A program made the position numbers and the translations under genes. 45,072 nt of DNA from Arcicella aurantiaca (lineage in GTDB: Bacteria; Bacteroidota; Bacteroidia; Cytophagales; Spirosomataceae), in assembly GCF_003148625.1 (NCBI RefSeq), contig NZ_QGGO01000030.1:1-45072 (forward strand), given 5' to 3'. This document shows positions 27,162 to 35,106 of the stretch, one piece after another. The notes beneath the pieces are model-generated. The model had not been told where the DNA came from, made no database searches, and worked only from the letters and a program-made list of their open reading frames with translations. Within the stretch, counting starts at the first letter, position 1; the number at the start of each line of letters is the position of its first letter.

Positions 27162-28886
27162 ATGCAAGAAACCATATCTACCACTCCTCCTGCACGAAAA
27201 TTTTTGGGAGAAGAGTTTGAATTAACAACTTGGGAAAGCGTAAAACCTTTCTATGAAAATTTGGTAAATCGTACCATCGCTAATGCCGAAGATTTACGTA
27301 AATTCTTTGCCGACCGTTCTGAATTGGAAAGTTATCTTTCTGAAAATTTTGCATGGCGTTACATCAAAATGACTTGCGATACAGGCGATAAAGAAGTAAA
27401 AGCTCATTTTGACCAATTTGTGGGCGAAATCCAACCACAATTGGCTGAGTACGATGATATTCTGAATAAAAAAACGCTTGAAAATCCATTTTTGAATGAA
27501 TTGACAGACGCTGGCTTTGAAATTACCATCAGAGGCATGAAGAAATCAACGGAGATTTTTAGAAATGAAAATATTCCTTTGTTTACCGAAATTCAAAACC
27601 TTTCGAGTGAATATCAAGCAACGGTCGGAGCTATGACTGTGGAGATTGACGGACAAGTAAAGACGCTTCAACAAGCCAGTGTTTTCTTGGAAAATACCGA
27701 CCGTTCTTTGCGTGAATCTGTTTATCATAAACTCCAAGAACGCCGTTATGCAGACCATGAAAAAATGGACGAAATTTTCAATAAACTGAAAACAATTCGT
27801 CATCAAGTGGCTTTGAATGCAGGTTTTGAGAATTTCAGAGATTATACTTTTGCGGCTCTAAAACGCTTTGATTATACGGCTAAAGATTGTTACGTTTTCC
27901 ACGAAGCGGTAGCAGAAACCGTTGTTCCAATTCTGAACGAATTGAGCCAAGAGCGTAAGGATACAATGAAATTAGACGCTCTTCGTCCGTGGGATAAAGG
28001 CGTTGATACGCAAGGTCGCCCAGCTTTGCACCCCTTCAATGGTGGTGAAGATTTGTTGAATAAAACCATCGAATGTTTTACAAAACTTGACCCATTTTTA
28101 GGCGAATGTCTCCGTATTATGAAGCGAATGGGACGTTTAGATTTGGAATCAAGAGTTGGAAAAGCCCCAGGCGGATACAATTATCCCTTAGAAGAAACGG
28201 GTTTTCCGTTCATTTTTATGAATGCTTCTTCGTTGATGCGTGATGTCATTACGATGCTTCACGAAGGTGGTCATGCCGTGCATTCAATTGTTACGAAAGA
28301 CTTGGCGTTAAATACATTCCGTAATTTTCCGTCGGAAGTAGCCGAGTTAGCTTCCATGTCGATGGAATTGATTTCAATGGATAATTGGGATGTATATTTT
28401 GACAATGAAGAAGAATTAAAACGTGCCAAAATTCAACATTTAGAAGACATTATTAGTACGCTTCCGTGGGTGGCAACGGTTGATAAATTCCAACATTGGA
28501 TTTACGAAAATCCAACGCATACCACCGAAGAACGTACCGATGCGTGGGTACGTATATACGAGCAATTTGCGGATAGCGTAACAGATTGGTCAGGTTTAGA
28601 AAAATACAAAGCGACGATGTGGCACAAGCAGTTACACATTTTTGAATTGCCGTTTTATTATATCGAATACGGAATTGCCCAATTAGGTGCGATTGGCGTG
28701 TGGAAAAACTACAAAGAAAACCCACAAAAAGGTTTAGAAGGATATTTGAACGCCTTGAAATTGGGCTACACCAAACCAATGGGCGAGATTTACGCCGCCG
28801 CCAATATTCCTTTCGATTTCTCAAAAGCACACATTGCATCGTTGATGGATTTTGTGAGAGCAGAGTTGGCGATTTTGAAAGGGTAG
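27162..28886 (+). CDS. M3-family oligoendopeptidase (PepF type)
   Basis: A 574-aa zinc metallopeptidase. The active site is HEGGH at residues 367-371 from the ATG at 27162 (MLHEGGHAVHS), with a downstream Glu ligand in ELASMSMELIS. Typical M3B motifs include GAMTVEIDGQ near 155, RPWD, APGGYNYPLEETGFPFIFMN before the zinc site, and FELPFYYIEYGIAQLG near the C-terminus. The in-frame ATG at 27120 adds 14 residues encoded by a REP-like hairpin and does not look like protein. The enzyme cleaves short oligopeptides in the cytoplasm. No signal peptide is seen. It is divergent from the Rpn gene and ends near a bidirectional hairpin. Confidence 0.95.
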   Translation: MQETISTTPPARKFLGEEFELTTWESVKPFYENLVNRTIANAEDLRKFFADRSELESYLSENFAWRYIKMTCDTGDKEVKAHFDQFVGEIQPQLAEYDDILNKKTLENPFLNELTDAGFEITIRGMKKSTEIFRNENIPLFTEIQNLSSEYQATVGAMTVEIDGQVKTLQQASVFLENTDRSLRESVYHKLQERRYADHEKMDEIFNKLKTIRHQVALNAGFENFRDYTFAALKRFDYTAKDCYVFHEAVAETVVPILNELSQERKDTMKLDALRPWDKGVDTQGRPALHPFNGGEDLLNKTIECFTKLDPFLGECLRIMKRMGRLDLESRVGKAPGGYNYPLEETGFPFIFMNASSLMRDVITMLHEGGHAVHSIVTKDLALNTFRNFPSEVAELASMSMELISMDNWDVYFDNEEELKRAKIQHLEDIISTLPWVATVDKFQHWIYENPTHTTEERTDAWVRIYEQFADSVTDWSGLEKYKATMWHKQLHIFELPFYYIEYGIAQLGAIGVWKNYKENPQKGLEGYLNALKLGYTKPMGEIYAAANIPFDFSKAHIASLMDFVRAELAILKG

Positions 28887-28899
28887 GAGGATTATTATT

Positions 28900-28934
28900 A
28901 ATAATTGCCAACTTTTTAAAAGTTGGCAATTATT
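28900..28934. terminator. Bidirectional hairpin between convergent genes
   Basis: AATTGCCAACTTTT and its inverted copy form a near-continuous palindrome at 28900-28934 with T-runs in both directions. It lies between the M3 peptidase stop (28886) and the epimerase stop (28939). Confidence 0.75.
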
Positions 28935-28938
28935 GCTT

Positions 28939-29829
28939 TTATCCAAGTAGTTCCTCCAAAGCATTTTCAGCCGTTTCAAACTTAAATTGAAATCCATAAT
29001 TCAATAACCTTTCAGGATAAACGTTTCTACTTTTTAGTAATAATTCGGTTTCTGTTTGTAGGAATAATGTCCCAATTTCTAAGAGAAAAACGGGTGATGG
29101 TAACCCAAAAGGTACATTTAGTTTATTTCTTAAAATAGCCATAAAAGCTTGATTTTCTATTGGATTCGGAGCAGAAACATTTACAACGTCTTTGATTGAC
29201 TCATTTTGAATAATAAACTCGACTGCTCTACAAAAATCTTCTACGTGAATCCAACTCATTTTTTGTCTTCCGCTTCCTTGTTTTCCGCCTAAACCCAAAC
29301 GAGTAATTGTTTTGAGTTTTTTTAACGCTTCGCCTTCATTTCCCAAAACAATCGCAGTTCGTAAGGCAACTTTTCGAGTATTAAGATTTTGTTTTTCAAA
29401 AAAGGCTTTTTCCCAAGCCTTACAAATATTCATTGAAAAGTCATCTCCAATAATGCCGTTTGTTTCGGTCATTAATTGAGTTTCGGCGTGAACATAAATG
29501 GTTGCACTGCTCGAATTAAGCCATACTTTGGGTGGATTTTGGCAATTTTCGACTGCTTTTTGTAAAATATTGGTACTATCAATTCTCGACCTTAAAATTT
29601 CCGCCCGATTCTTATCATTGTATCGGCAATCGACAGATTTGCCTGTCATGTTGATTAATACATCTGCATTTTCAAGATATTCAGACCATTCTCCTAAATT
29701 TTTAGCATCCCAATATATTTCATTTGAACGTCTTGGATTTCGAGTCAAAATCCACACTTCGTGATTTTGAAAGTGTTTTTCTAAAGATTTTCCTAAGAAT
29801 CCACTTCCGCCTGCTATGATGATTTTCAT
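28939..29829 (-). CDS. TIGR01777-family NAD(P)-binding epimerase-like protein
   Basis: A 296-aa extended SDR protein related to YfcH and plant SULA (TIGR01777). The Rossmann glycine motif is IIAGGSGFLGKSL (residues about 3-15). NMTGKSVDCRYND is the family's cofactor-proximal motif. The conserved WLNSSSATIYVHAE replaces the classical YxxxK region. The domain DUF1731 covers the C-terminal part (NVSAPNPIENQAFMAILRNKLN, about 225-296). Its substrate is unknown. The start overlaps the stop of the upstream DCC-family gene by 4 nt (29826-29829), so the two proteins are cotranscribed and probably coupled. It may belong to the regulon of the GbsR-type regulator upstream. Confidence 0.9.
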   Translation of the reverse strand: MKIIIAGGSGFLGKSLEKHFQNHEVWILTRNPRRSNEIYWDAKNLGEWSEYLENADVLINMTGKSVDCRYNDKNRAEILRSRIDSTNILQKAVENCQNPPKVWLNSSSATIYVHAETQLMTETNGIIGDDFSMNICKAWEKAFFEKQNLNTRKVALRTAIVLGNEGEALKKLKTITRLGLGGKQGSGRQKMSWIHVEDFCRAVEFIIQNESIKDVVNVSAPNPIENQAFMAILRNKLNVPFGLPSPVFLLEIGTLFLQTETELLLKSRNVYPERLLNYGFQFKFETAENALEELLG

Positions 29830-30635
29830 TGGAGTAGTCCTATTAAAAGTAAAAAAGTTATTCTATATGCAACCCATAAAATTGTAGGCATAATTCCAAT
29901 TTCAAGAATCTTACAACGTCTCAAATGTTCTAATAACATTACGCTCACAACCATCATAAAATAAACCAAATGTACGATTGAACTTGTGTTGAAAATGAGC
30001 ATTGGCAATAAAAGAATTGTCCCAATCATTGATACGGTCATCATGTTACCAATATAGTCCCAGAACTTCGTTTTGAGTATTTTGTTGAGAAAAATGGTCT
30101 GCCAAATAATTTGTCCAAAACACATGATTAATTCTCTATAAATACTACTTTTCCACCCCATCATTTGATTAATTGAAGTAGAGTAGTTGTAGATAATCAA
30201 TGATGAAAATACAGCAACAAATAGTAAATAAGCGATACGATATTTGACGTTTAAAGTTGGTGTACAATCATTTCCTGATGATTTTGCAGGAATAATTATT
30301 TTTCGATTGGTAGAAACAAAGCGGTATAATTTTCTTCCAAACCAATCAATGGGTTTAAAATTTAGTATTGCTGATAACTTCGGAAAAGCATTAGACAGAA
30401 TTATTTTGAATGCATCAAGACCATAAACGACTTCATTATTCAAAGTATTGACAAAAGCAATTTCATTCTTTGCTCGGTTCATATCTACCAAATTTGATAC
30501 AGATAAATCGACTGTCTGGTAAGGGCTACTGGTTCCTTTGTCAATTAAACCATTGTTTTCAAAAGCATTTCCATATAATCGACACATTGGACAATCTGCA
30601 TCAATAAGTAGTTTGTAATTCTGTAAAGTTTCCAT
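29826..30635 (-). CDS. DCC-family (DUF393) thiol-disulfide protein with membrane tail
   Basis: A 269-aa protein. The N-terminal DCC (DUF393) domain, about residues 1-115, starts with YKLLIDADCPMCRLYGNAF, in which C-P-M-C replaces the usual DGxCxxC context but keeps the CxxC pair. The second half (about 130-269) has four to five membrane helices, so the redox domain is probably held at the inner membrane. The function is unknown; DCC proteins are thioredoxin-like. It forms an operon with the epimerase-like gene through an ATGA overlap. Thirty-seven nt upstream is the 13-mer TTAGGAAATTAAA, identical to an arm of the palindrome before the GbsR-type regulator, implying shared control. Confidence 0.85.
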   Translation of the reverse strand: METLQNYKLLIDADCPMCRLYGNAFENNGLIDKGTSSPYQTVDLSVSNLVDMNRAKNEIAFVNTLNNEVVYGLDAFKIILSNAFPKLSAILNFKPIDWFGRKLYRFVSTNRKIIIPAKSSGNDCTPTLNVKYRIAYLLFVAVFSSLIIYNYSTSINQMMGWKSSIYRELIMCFGQIIWQTIFLNKILKTKFWDYIGNMMTVSMIGTILLLPMLIFNTSSIVHLVYFMMVVSVMLLEHLRRCKILEIGIMPTILWVAYRITFLLLIGLLQ

Positions 30636-30671
30636 AACAATCTTTATTTTATTTTCGTGTTTACGAATATT

Positions 30672-30684
30672 TTAGGAAATTAAA
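30672..30684. promoter_or_regulatory. Operator half-site upstream of the DCC operon
   Basis: TTAGGAAATTAAA matches exactly the right arm of the palindrome at 31297-31326. A small inverted repeat, TTCGT-GTTT-ACGAA (30654-30667), lies beside it. It is a probable binding site of the GbsR/MarR-type regulator. Confidence 0.5.
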
Positions 30685-30718
30685 TTTAAAAATATTGAGC
30701 TTTTCAGCTCAGTATTTT

Positions 30719-30771
30719 GTAACACAGACTTTAGTCTGTTCGTATAATAAACAGACTAAAGTCTGTGTTAC
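30719..30771. repeat. Family A REPIN-like inverted pair, copy 2
   Basis: Arms at 30719-30739 and 30751-30771 are identical to those of copy 1, with an 11-nt spacer. It begins 4 nt after the stop codon of the regulator gene (minus strand). Confidence 0.85.
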
Positions 30772-30775
30772 GCAC

Positions 30776-31273
30776 TCAAAAACCCTTTATAATCCATTTG
30801 AAAAAACTGAATTTATCTGCTTTCTCAACCATACCTCCAATACTTGTTAGTTTTTCGGATAAATCAATTGTATCACTTAATAACTTCTTGAAATTCTTTT
30901 CTTCGTAACTATTGGCTTCAAAATCGGCTAATTGCTTTAATTCTTTCACAACAGGTTCTACTTCCCTTCTACGGCGTTCAGTCATTATTTTAACTGCTAC
31001 ATCCCACATATCTTTTTCTCCTATAAAATACTCTTTCCTGTCTCCTGGGATATGTTTTTTATAAACTAAACCCCAATCTAACAAGGCTCTAATATTCAAA
31101 TTGGCATTACTCCGTGAAATTTGAAGTTGTTCCATGATTTCATCGGTCGTCAAAGGGTTTTCAACCGAGAGTAATAAAGCATGAATTTGAGCCATTGCTT
31201 TATTGATTCCCCAGTTTGTACCCAACCGCCCCCATAACTGAATAAACTCGTCTTGTGTTTCTTTATAGTTCAT
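30776..31273 (-). CDS. GbsR/MarR-family winged-helix transcriptional regulator
   Basis: A 165-aa DNA-binding protein. The winged helix spans about 10-90, with IHALLLSVENPLTTDEIMEQLQISRSNANLNIRALLDWGLVYKK as helices 2-4 and wing, and the recognition helix around SRSNANLNIRAL. A C-terminal helical pair (about 100-160) would form the dimer. It matches the GbsR subfamily, whose members are usually local repressors. A perfect palindrome with 13-bp arms lies 24 nt upstream of its start and a matching half-site lies before the DCC operon, indicating autoregulation and control of that operon. The ligand is unknown. It sits downstream of the TMTC-like gene, with a nested inverted repeat between them. 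Confidence 0.88.
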   Translation of the reverse strand: MNYKETQDEFIQLWGRLGTNWGINKAMAQIHALLLSVENPLTTDEIMEQLQISRSNANLNIRALLDWGLVYKKHIPGDRKEYFIGEKDMWDVAVKIMTERRRREVEPVVKELKQLADFEANSYEEKNFKKLLSDTIDLSEKLTSIGGMVEKADKFSFFKWIIKGF

Positions 31274-31296
31274 GGAATAAAAATAGTTGATTATTT

Positions 31297-31326
31297 TTTA
31301 ATTTCCTAATTTTTTAGGAAATTAAA
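31297..31326. promoter_or_regulatory. Palindromic operator of the GbsR-type regulator
   Basis: TTTAATTTCCTAA (31297-31309), TTTT, TTAGGAAATTAAA (31314-31326): perfect 13-bp arms. It lies 24 nt upstream of the regulator's ATG, and one arm recurs upstream of the DCC operon. Confidence 0.65.
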
Positions 31327-31335
31327 AATAAAAAA

Positions 31336-31430
31336 GTCTGAACTATGATTTTTTTGATTCATAGATTTTAGGAATAATGACAAGTATTGGAATCCTAAAA
31401 TCATTTAATCATCAAAATCTTAGTTCAGAC
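31336..31430. repeat. 95-nt nested inverted repeat
   Basis: The outer arms GTCTGAACTA (31336-31345) and TAGTTCAGAC (31421-31430) continue imperfectly inward. The inner arms GATTTTAGGA (31364-31373) and TCCTAAAATC (31393-31402) are perfect. It lies just after the TMTC-like gene stop and may act as its terminator or be a mobile-element remnant. Confidence 0.55.
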
Positions 31431-31440
31431 ATTGAATAAC

Positions 31441-33573
31441 CTACTTCAAAGGAATCCCTCTCTGCGTTAAAAATCCCGTTGCATTTTGGTCGCCTTTGGC
31501 TACGGCACTTTGCATGGCTTTTATACCGTTTGGAAAATCTCCGTGCTGACCGTATTCCAAGCCAATGTTATAATCAAAACTACCATCTTTAGGGTCGGCT
31601 TTGATGCCTTTCTCCCAAGCTTTTATCGCATTTTGCCAGTCGCCCATTGATTTGTAGGCAACACCTAAATTTTTGTAAGCTACAGTCGCTTTTGGGTCGA
31701 TTGTAATGGCTTTTTCAAGTTCCGTAATTTCGCCTTTATGGTCGCCTTTGTGGTTCAAAATCGTGCTGATATTGATGTGCGGGTCGGCAAACTTAGCATC
31801 TAATTTCATTGCCGTTTCATAGCGTTTCATGGCTTCCGCTTCTTTTCCTTGTTTCGCCAAACACAAACCCATAATATTCTGAGCAAATTGGTTTTTGTTG
31901 TCCGATTTATCCAACGCAATTTGCGATTCATCAATGGCAATATTGTATTTTCCTGTATAATAATATGCCGCTCCAAGCATCCAGTGGAGGTTTTGCATTT
32001 CTTTTGGCTTGATTTTTAGAGCTGCTTCAAAGTTCTCAACGGTCAAATCATATTTCTTTTCATCGAAGTAAATTTGCCCCAAAGCCGTATGCACATCTGC
32101 CGTTTTGAAAGACGTTTTATGTGTTTCTTCAAAATAAAATTTAGCCTTTTCGTTGTCTTTTTTTCCAAACCAATACCAACCCATGTTGCTTGTTACCATA
32201 GGGTCGTTGGGGTGTTTTTCATAAATTGGCGAAAACAACGTAAGTGTATCTTTCCAATGCGTTGATTGGTTAAATGAAAGAAATGTTAAACCTAATAATA
32301 GTATCATTCCAACTGCTGGCATCAATTTATTGGTACTTGCTTTTTGATACAAACGATTGGCAAAAACTGCCAAAATCACCAAAGGACCAATCGAAGAAAC
32401 ATAAAAATAACGGTCAGCCATCAAGGCACTACCCACAGGCAACACTTGCGAAACAGGGAAAATCACAATCAAGAAATATAAACCTCCCCACCATACTAAT
32501 TTATTCTTGCGACCCAACCAAAACAGAGCAATCGCCAATGCCAAAACGCCCGCAAAAGCTGAGTAATAAATGGAAGGAATTGTTCCCGTAGGCTTTTGAG
32601 GATAAGGGTAAAAGGCAATCAAATTGGTTGGTAAAACCATTTTAACCCAATAATATAACACGCCATAATTTATCATAAAAAAACGTTCTGAGAAAGTGTA
32701 CGCATCACTAATAACTTTGGTAGCATTTGCTCCTGCATCACTTTGAGCTTTGATGGAGATAATACCCGTAATCAATGAAATGATAAAAAACGGAGCTTTT
32801 TCAATACCAATTTTGATGATTTGCTTACGATTCAAGATAAAATAATCAGTAATCAAAAATACTACGGGCAAAATTACCGCCATACCTTTCGATAAACACG
32901 AAAGAATGAATAACCCCAATGCGTACCAGAAATTCTTATTTTTCCAGTTTGTAGCTCCGCCGTTGTCTGTGTCCTCACAGACAACAGAAGTGTATTTCAA
33001 ATATTGCCAAAATGACAAAAGTAAAAATAAGGTATAAAGCACGTCTTTACGTTCTGCCGCCCAAACTACCGACTCCACGTGTAGTGGGTGAATAGCAAAA
33101 AGTACCGCCGTAACGGCTCCAATCAAGAAGTTTTTACTCAGTTTTTCTACGACTTTAAATACCAAAATACTGTTGATAACATGAATAATCGTATTGTCGA
33201 GGTGATAGACCCAAGCCGTATCTTTTACCAAAGAATATTCGATGTAATAAGTCACCATCGTGAGTGGGTGCCAGTTACCAAGATAAAAATCAGAAATTAA
33301 GATCTTGAAATTTTGGAAAGAAACCGCTCGTAAATCTTCATTATTGACGATATAAAACATATCATCCCAAACATAGCCGTTCTGAAAACCGGGAAGATAG
33401 GCAATCAAAGCACAGACCGTGATGATACCCGATAAAATCCAAAAATTACGTTCTGTATAAGGTATTGGTTCAACCAAAACTTCAGGTTCTTTGACAATTT
33501 TCGCTGCCTGATTGACCGTTTGGGGTTTCTGAGGAGTATTTTTAGAATTCTGAGAAACTTTATTCTTTGCCAT
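31441..33573 (-). CDS. TMTC-like GT-C membrane glycosyltransferase with TPR domain
   Basis: A 710-aa protein. A charged, Pro/Lys-rich cytoplasmic N-terminus (about 1-45) precedes about ten membrane helices (about 50-430) and a TPR array (about 440-710, six to seven repeats ending MQSAVAKGDQNATGFL). The GT-C catalytic acid candidate is the Asp pair in NGYVWDDMFY after the first helix. FAIHPLHVESVVWAAERKDVLY is the DUF1736/TMTC signature, as in eukaryotic TMTC O-mannosyltransferases. It would transfer a polyprenyl-linked sugar to protein or lipid in the periplasm, while the TPRs bind the acceptor. A coding palindrome at 32962-32985 encodes part of a loop (VVCEDTDN). The function is inferred from architecture. 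Confidence 0.8.
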   Translation of the reverse strand: MAKNKVSQNSKNTPQKPQTVNQAAKIVKEPEVLVEPIPYTERNFWILSGIITVCALIAYLPGFQNGYVWDDMFYIVNNEDLRAVSFQNFKILISDFYLGNWHPLTMVTYYIEYSLVKDTAWVYHLDNTIIHVINSILVFKVVEKLSKNFLIGAVTAVLFAIHPLHVESVVWAAERKDVLYTLFLLLSFWQYLKYTSVVCEDTDNGGATNWKNKNFWYALGLFILSCLSKGMAVILPVVFLITDYFILNRKQIIKIGIEKAPFFIISLITGIISIKAQSDAGANATKVISDAYTFSERFFMINYGVLYYWVKMVLPTNLIAFYPYPQKPTGTIPSIYYSAFAGVLALAIALFWLGRKNKLVWWGGLYFLIVIFPVSQVLPVGSALMADRYFYVSSIGPLVILAVFANRLYQKASTNKLMPAVGMILLLGLTFLSFNQSTHWKDTLTLFSPIYEKHPNDPMVTSNMGWYWFGKKDNEKAKFYFEETHKTSFKTADVHTALGQIYFDEKKYDLTVENFEAALKIKPKEMQNLHWMLGAAYYYTGKYNIAIDESQIALDKSDNKNQFAQNIMGLCLAKQGKEAEAMKRYETAMKLDAKFADPHINISTILNHKGDHKGEITELEKAITIDPKATVAYKNLGVAYKSMGDWQNAIKAWEKGIKADPKDGSFDYNIGLEYGQHGDFPNGIKAMQSAVAKGDQNATGFLTQRGIPLK
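32962..32985. repeat. Perfect palindrome inside the TMTC-like coding sequence
   Basis: GTTGTCTGTG-TCCT-CACAGACAAC, with 10-bp arms and a 4-nt loop, lies in frame in a loop-coding part between membrane helices. The core CACAGAC resembles the intergenic family A units, suggesting a REP-like insertion that kept the frame. Confidence 0.5.
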
Positions 33574-33737
33574 GTTATGAGTAAGGGAATTGACTTTTAG
33601 AGATTTCTACACAAAATCTATGCAAAACTAAAAACATCCAGCAAAAAACTACCTTTTGTTAATTATGTTTCGTTTAAATGCCTAAAATAAAAGAATTTAG
33701 TTCCGCTTTCAATAATTTCTCCTTGATTCTCATTATT

Positions 33738-33766
33738 TTTGTACTTTTACAAGAAATATACATTTT
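33738..33766 (+). promoter_or_regulatory. Candidate promoter of mreBCD
   Basis: TTTG (33738-33741), 17-nt spacer, TACATTTT (33759-33766), seven of eight positions of TAnnTTTG. It would leave an untranslated leader of roughly 170 nt containing a tandem repeat. Confidence 0.35.
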
Positions 33767-33804
33767 ACTATGTATAATTTTAGGTAACTTTATGTAACCT
33801 AAGT

Positions 33805-33832
33805 AGGTGTTAGGATTTAGGTGTTAGAATTT
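33805..33832 (+). repeat. Tandem 14-nt repeat in the mreB leader
   Basis: AGGTGTTAGGATTT followed directly by AGGTGTTAGAATTT, one mismatch, then a partial third unit (AGTGTTGG). Confidence 0.6.
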
Positions 33833-33943
33833 AGTGTTGGAACTCGCTATTAATCAAGCTATTGCAGCATAATCAAACAGAAACTAATCGGTAACGAATA
33901 CTCAAAAATTTAAACTCAGATAACAAAGAACTAATCATAAAAA

Positions 33944-34969
33944 ATGGGATTATTTAGCTTCCTAACTTCAGACATTGCAATTGACCTTGGTACTGCCAAT
34001 ACGTTAATTATTCACAAAGATAGAATTGTGGTTGACGAGCCATCAATCATTGCCCTTGATAAAGCTACCAACAAAGTGTTAGCAATTGGAAATAAGGCAA
34101 TGCAAATGCACGAAAAAACCAATGAAAATATCAAAACAATCCGTCCTTTAAAAGATGGAGTAATTGCTGACTTTACCGCTGCCGAATTGATGATTCGTGG
34201 CATGATAAAAATGATTGATACAGGAAGTCGTTTCTTTACGCCTTCTCATCGTATGGTTATTTGTATTCCTTCGGGTATTACGGAAGTTGAGAAACGTGCC
34301 GTAAAAGACTCTGCCGAACACGCAGGAGCGAAGGAAGTTTACATGGTTCATGAGCCTATCGCTGCGGCAATTGGTATCGGTATTGACATTGAACAACCAA
34401 ACGGTTCAATGATTGTGGACATCGGTGGTGGTACAACTGAAATTGCGGTTATTGCCCTTTCTGGTATCGTTTGTGAGGCTTCTGTACGTATTGCAGGAGA
34501 CGTTTTTACTCGTGATATTGTAGATTATATGCGTCGTGAACACAACCTTTTGATTGGTGAGCGTTCAGCAGAATTAATCAAAATTGAAGTTGGTTCGGCA
34601 TTGCCAGAATTAGAAACTCCTCCAGCAGATTATGAAATCCGTGGTCGTGACTTAATGACTGGTATTCCAAAAGAAATTAAAGTAACTTATTCAGAAATTG
34701 CTTACGCTTTAGATAAATCAATTTCTAAAATTGAAGAAGCCGTAATGAAAGCCTTAGAGGTTTCTCCTCCTGAACTTTCTGCTGATATTTACCACAACGG
34801 TATCCACTTAACGGGTGGTGGTGCATTATTGCATGGTTTAGATAAACGTTTGGCTAACAAAACAAAATTACCAATCCATATTGCAGATGACCCTTTAAGA
34901 GCGGTTGTACGTGGAACAGGTGAGGTCTTGAAACATTTAGACCACTTCAAGCCAATTCTTATTTCGTAG
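33944..34969 (+). CDS. mreB: Rod-shape-determining actin homologue MreB
   Basis: A 341-aa actin-fold ATPase that forms membrane filaments directing lateral wall synthesis. Motifs are the phosphate-1 loop IAIDLGTANTLI, the switch VHEPIAAAIGIGIDI, the phosphate-2 loop MIVDIGGGTTEIAVIAL, and the adenosine loop GIHLTGGGALLHGLDKRL. The N-terminal membrane-binding helix is MGLFSFLTSD. Length is typical (about 340 aa). It is the first gene of mreBCD. The intergenic gap to mreC (137 nt) contains an inverted repeat. Confidence 0.98.
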   Translation: MGLFSFLTSDIAIDLGTANTLIIHKDRIVVDEPSIIALDKATNKVLAIGNKAMQMHEKTNENIKTIRPLKDGVIADFTAAELMIRGMIKMIDTGSRFFTPSHRMVICIPSGITEVEKRAVKDSAEHAGAKEVYMVHEPIAAAIGIGIDIEQPNGSMIVDIGGGTTEIAVIALSGIVCEASVRIAGDVFTRDIVDYMRREHNLLIGERSAELIKIEVGSALPELETPPADYEIRGRDLMTGIPKEIKVTYSEIAYALDKSISKIEEAVMKALEVSPPELSADIYHNGIHLTGGGALLHGLDKRLANKTKLPIHIADDPLRAVVRGTGEVLKHLDHFKPILIS

Positions 34970-34990
34970 TCAAAAAGAGAATAAATGATA

Positions 34991-35071
34991 GCGTAAAGAG
35001 TATAGAGAAATTTGAAGAGAATTAGACTCATTTGAGGCATCACTCTTGGATTTTCTTTATACTCTTTTCGC
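34991..35071. repeat. Inverted repeat between mreB and mreC
   Basis: AAAGAGTATAGAGAAA (34995-35010) pairs with TTTCTTTATACTCTTT (35052-35067), one G-T pair. A further GCG/CGC pair flanks it. No U-run follows, so it may be an RNA-processing or attenuating structure. Confidence 0.45.
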
Positions 35072-35106
35072 TTAACTCTCTCATCTGTTCTCTAATCTCT
35101 AAAAAA

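Larger units (their letters stand above)
33574..33943. other. Divergent region upstream of mreB
   Basis: 370 nt between the TMTC-like gene start and mreB, with no credible gene. It holds a candidate mreB promoter (33738-33766) and a 14-nt tandem repeat (33805-33832). A short inverted repeat TAGGT...ACCTA is at about 33781-33801. The rest is AT-rich and featureless. Confidence 0.6.

Noticed and set aside
28453-28929. A long minus-strand frame (158 codons) opposite the M3 peptidase gene
   Set aside because: It is antisense to a well-supported gene, with Arg/Ser/Pro-rich content typical of shadow frames.
35032-35106. Upstream in-frame ATG for mreC
   Set aside because: The extra 25 residues come from inverted-repeat intergenic sequence, and the normal MreC transmembrane start follows at 35107.
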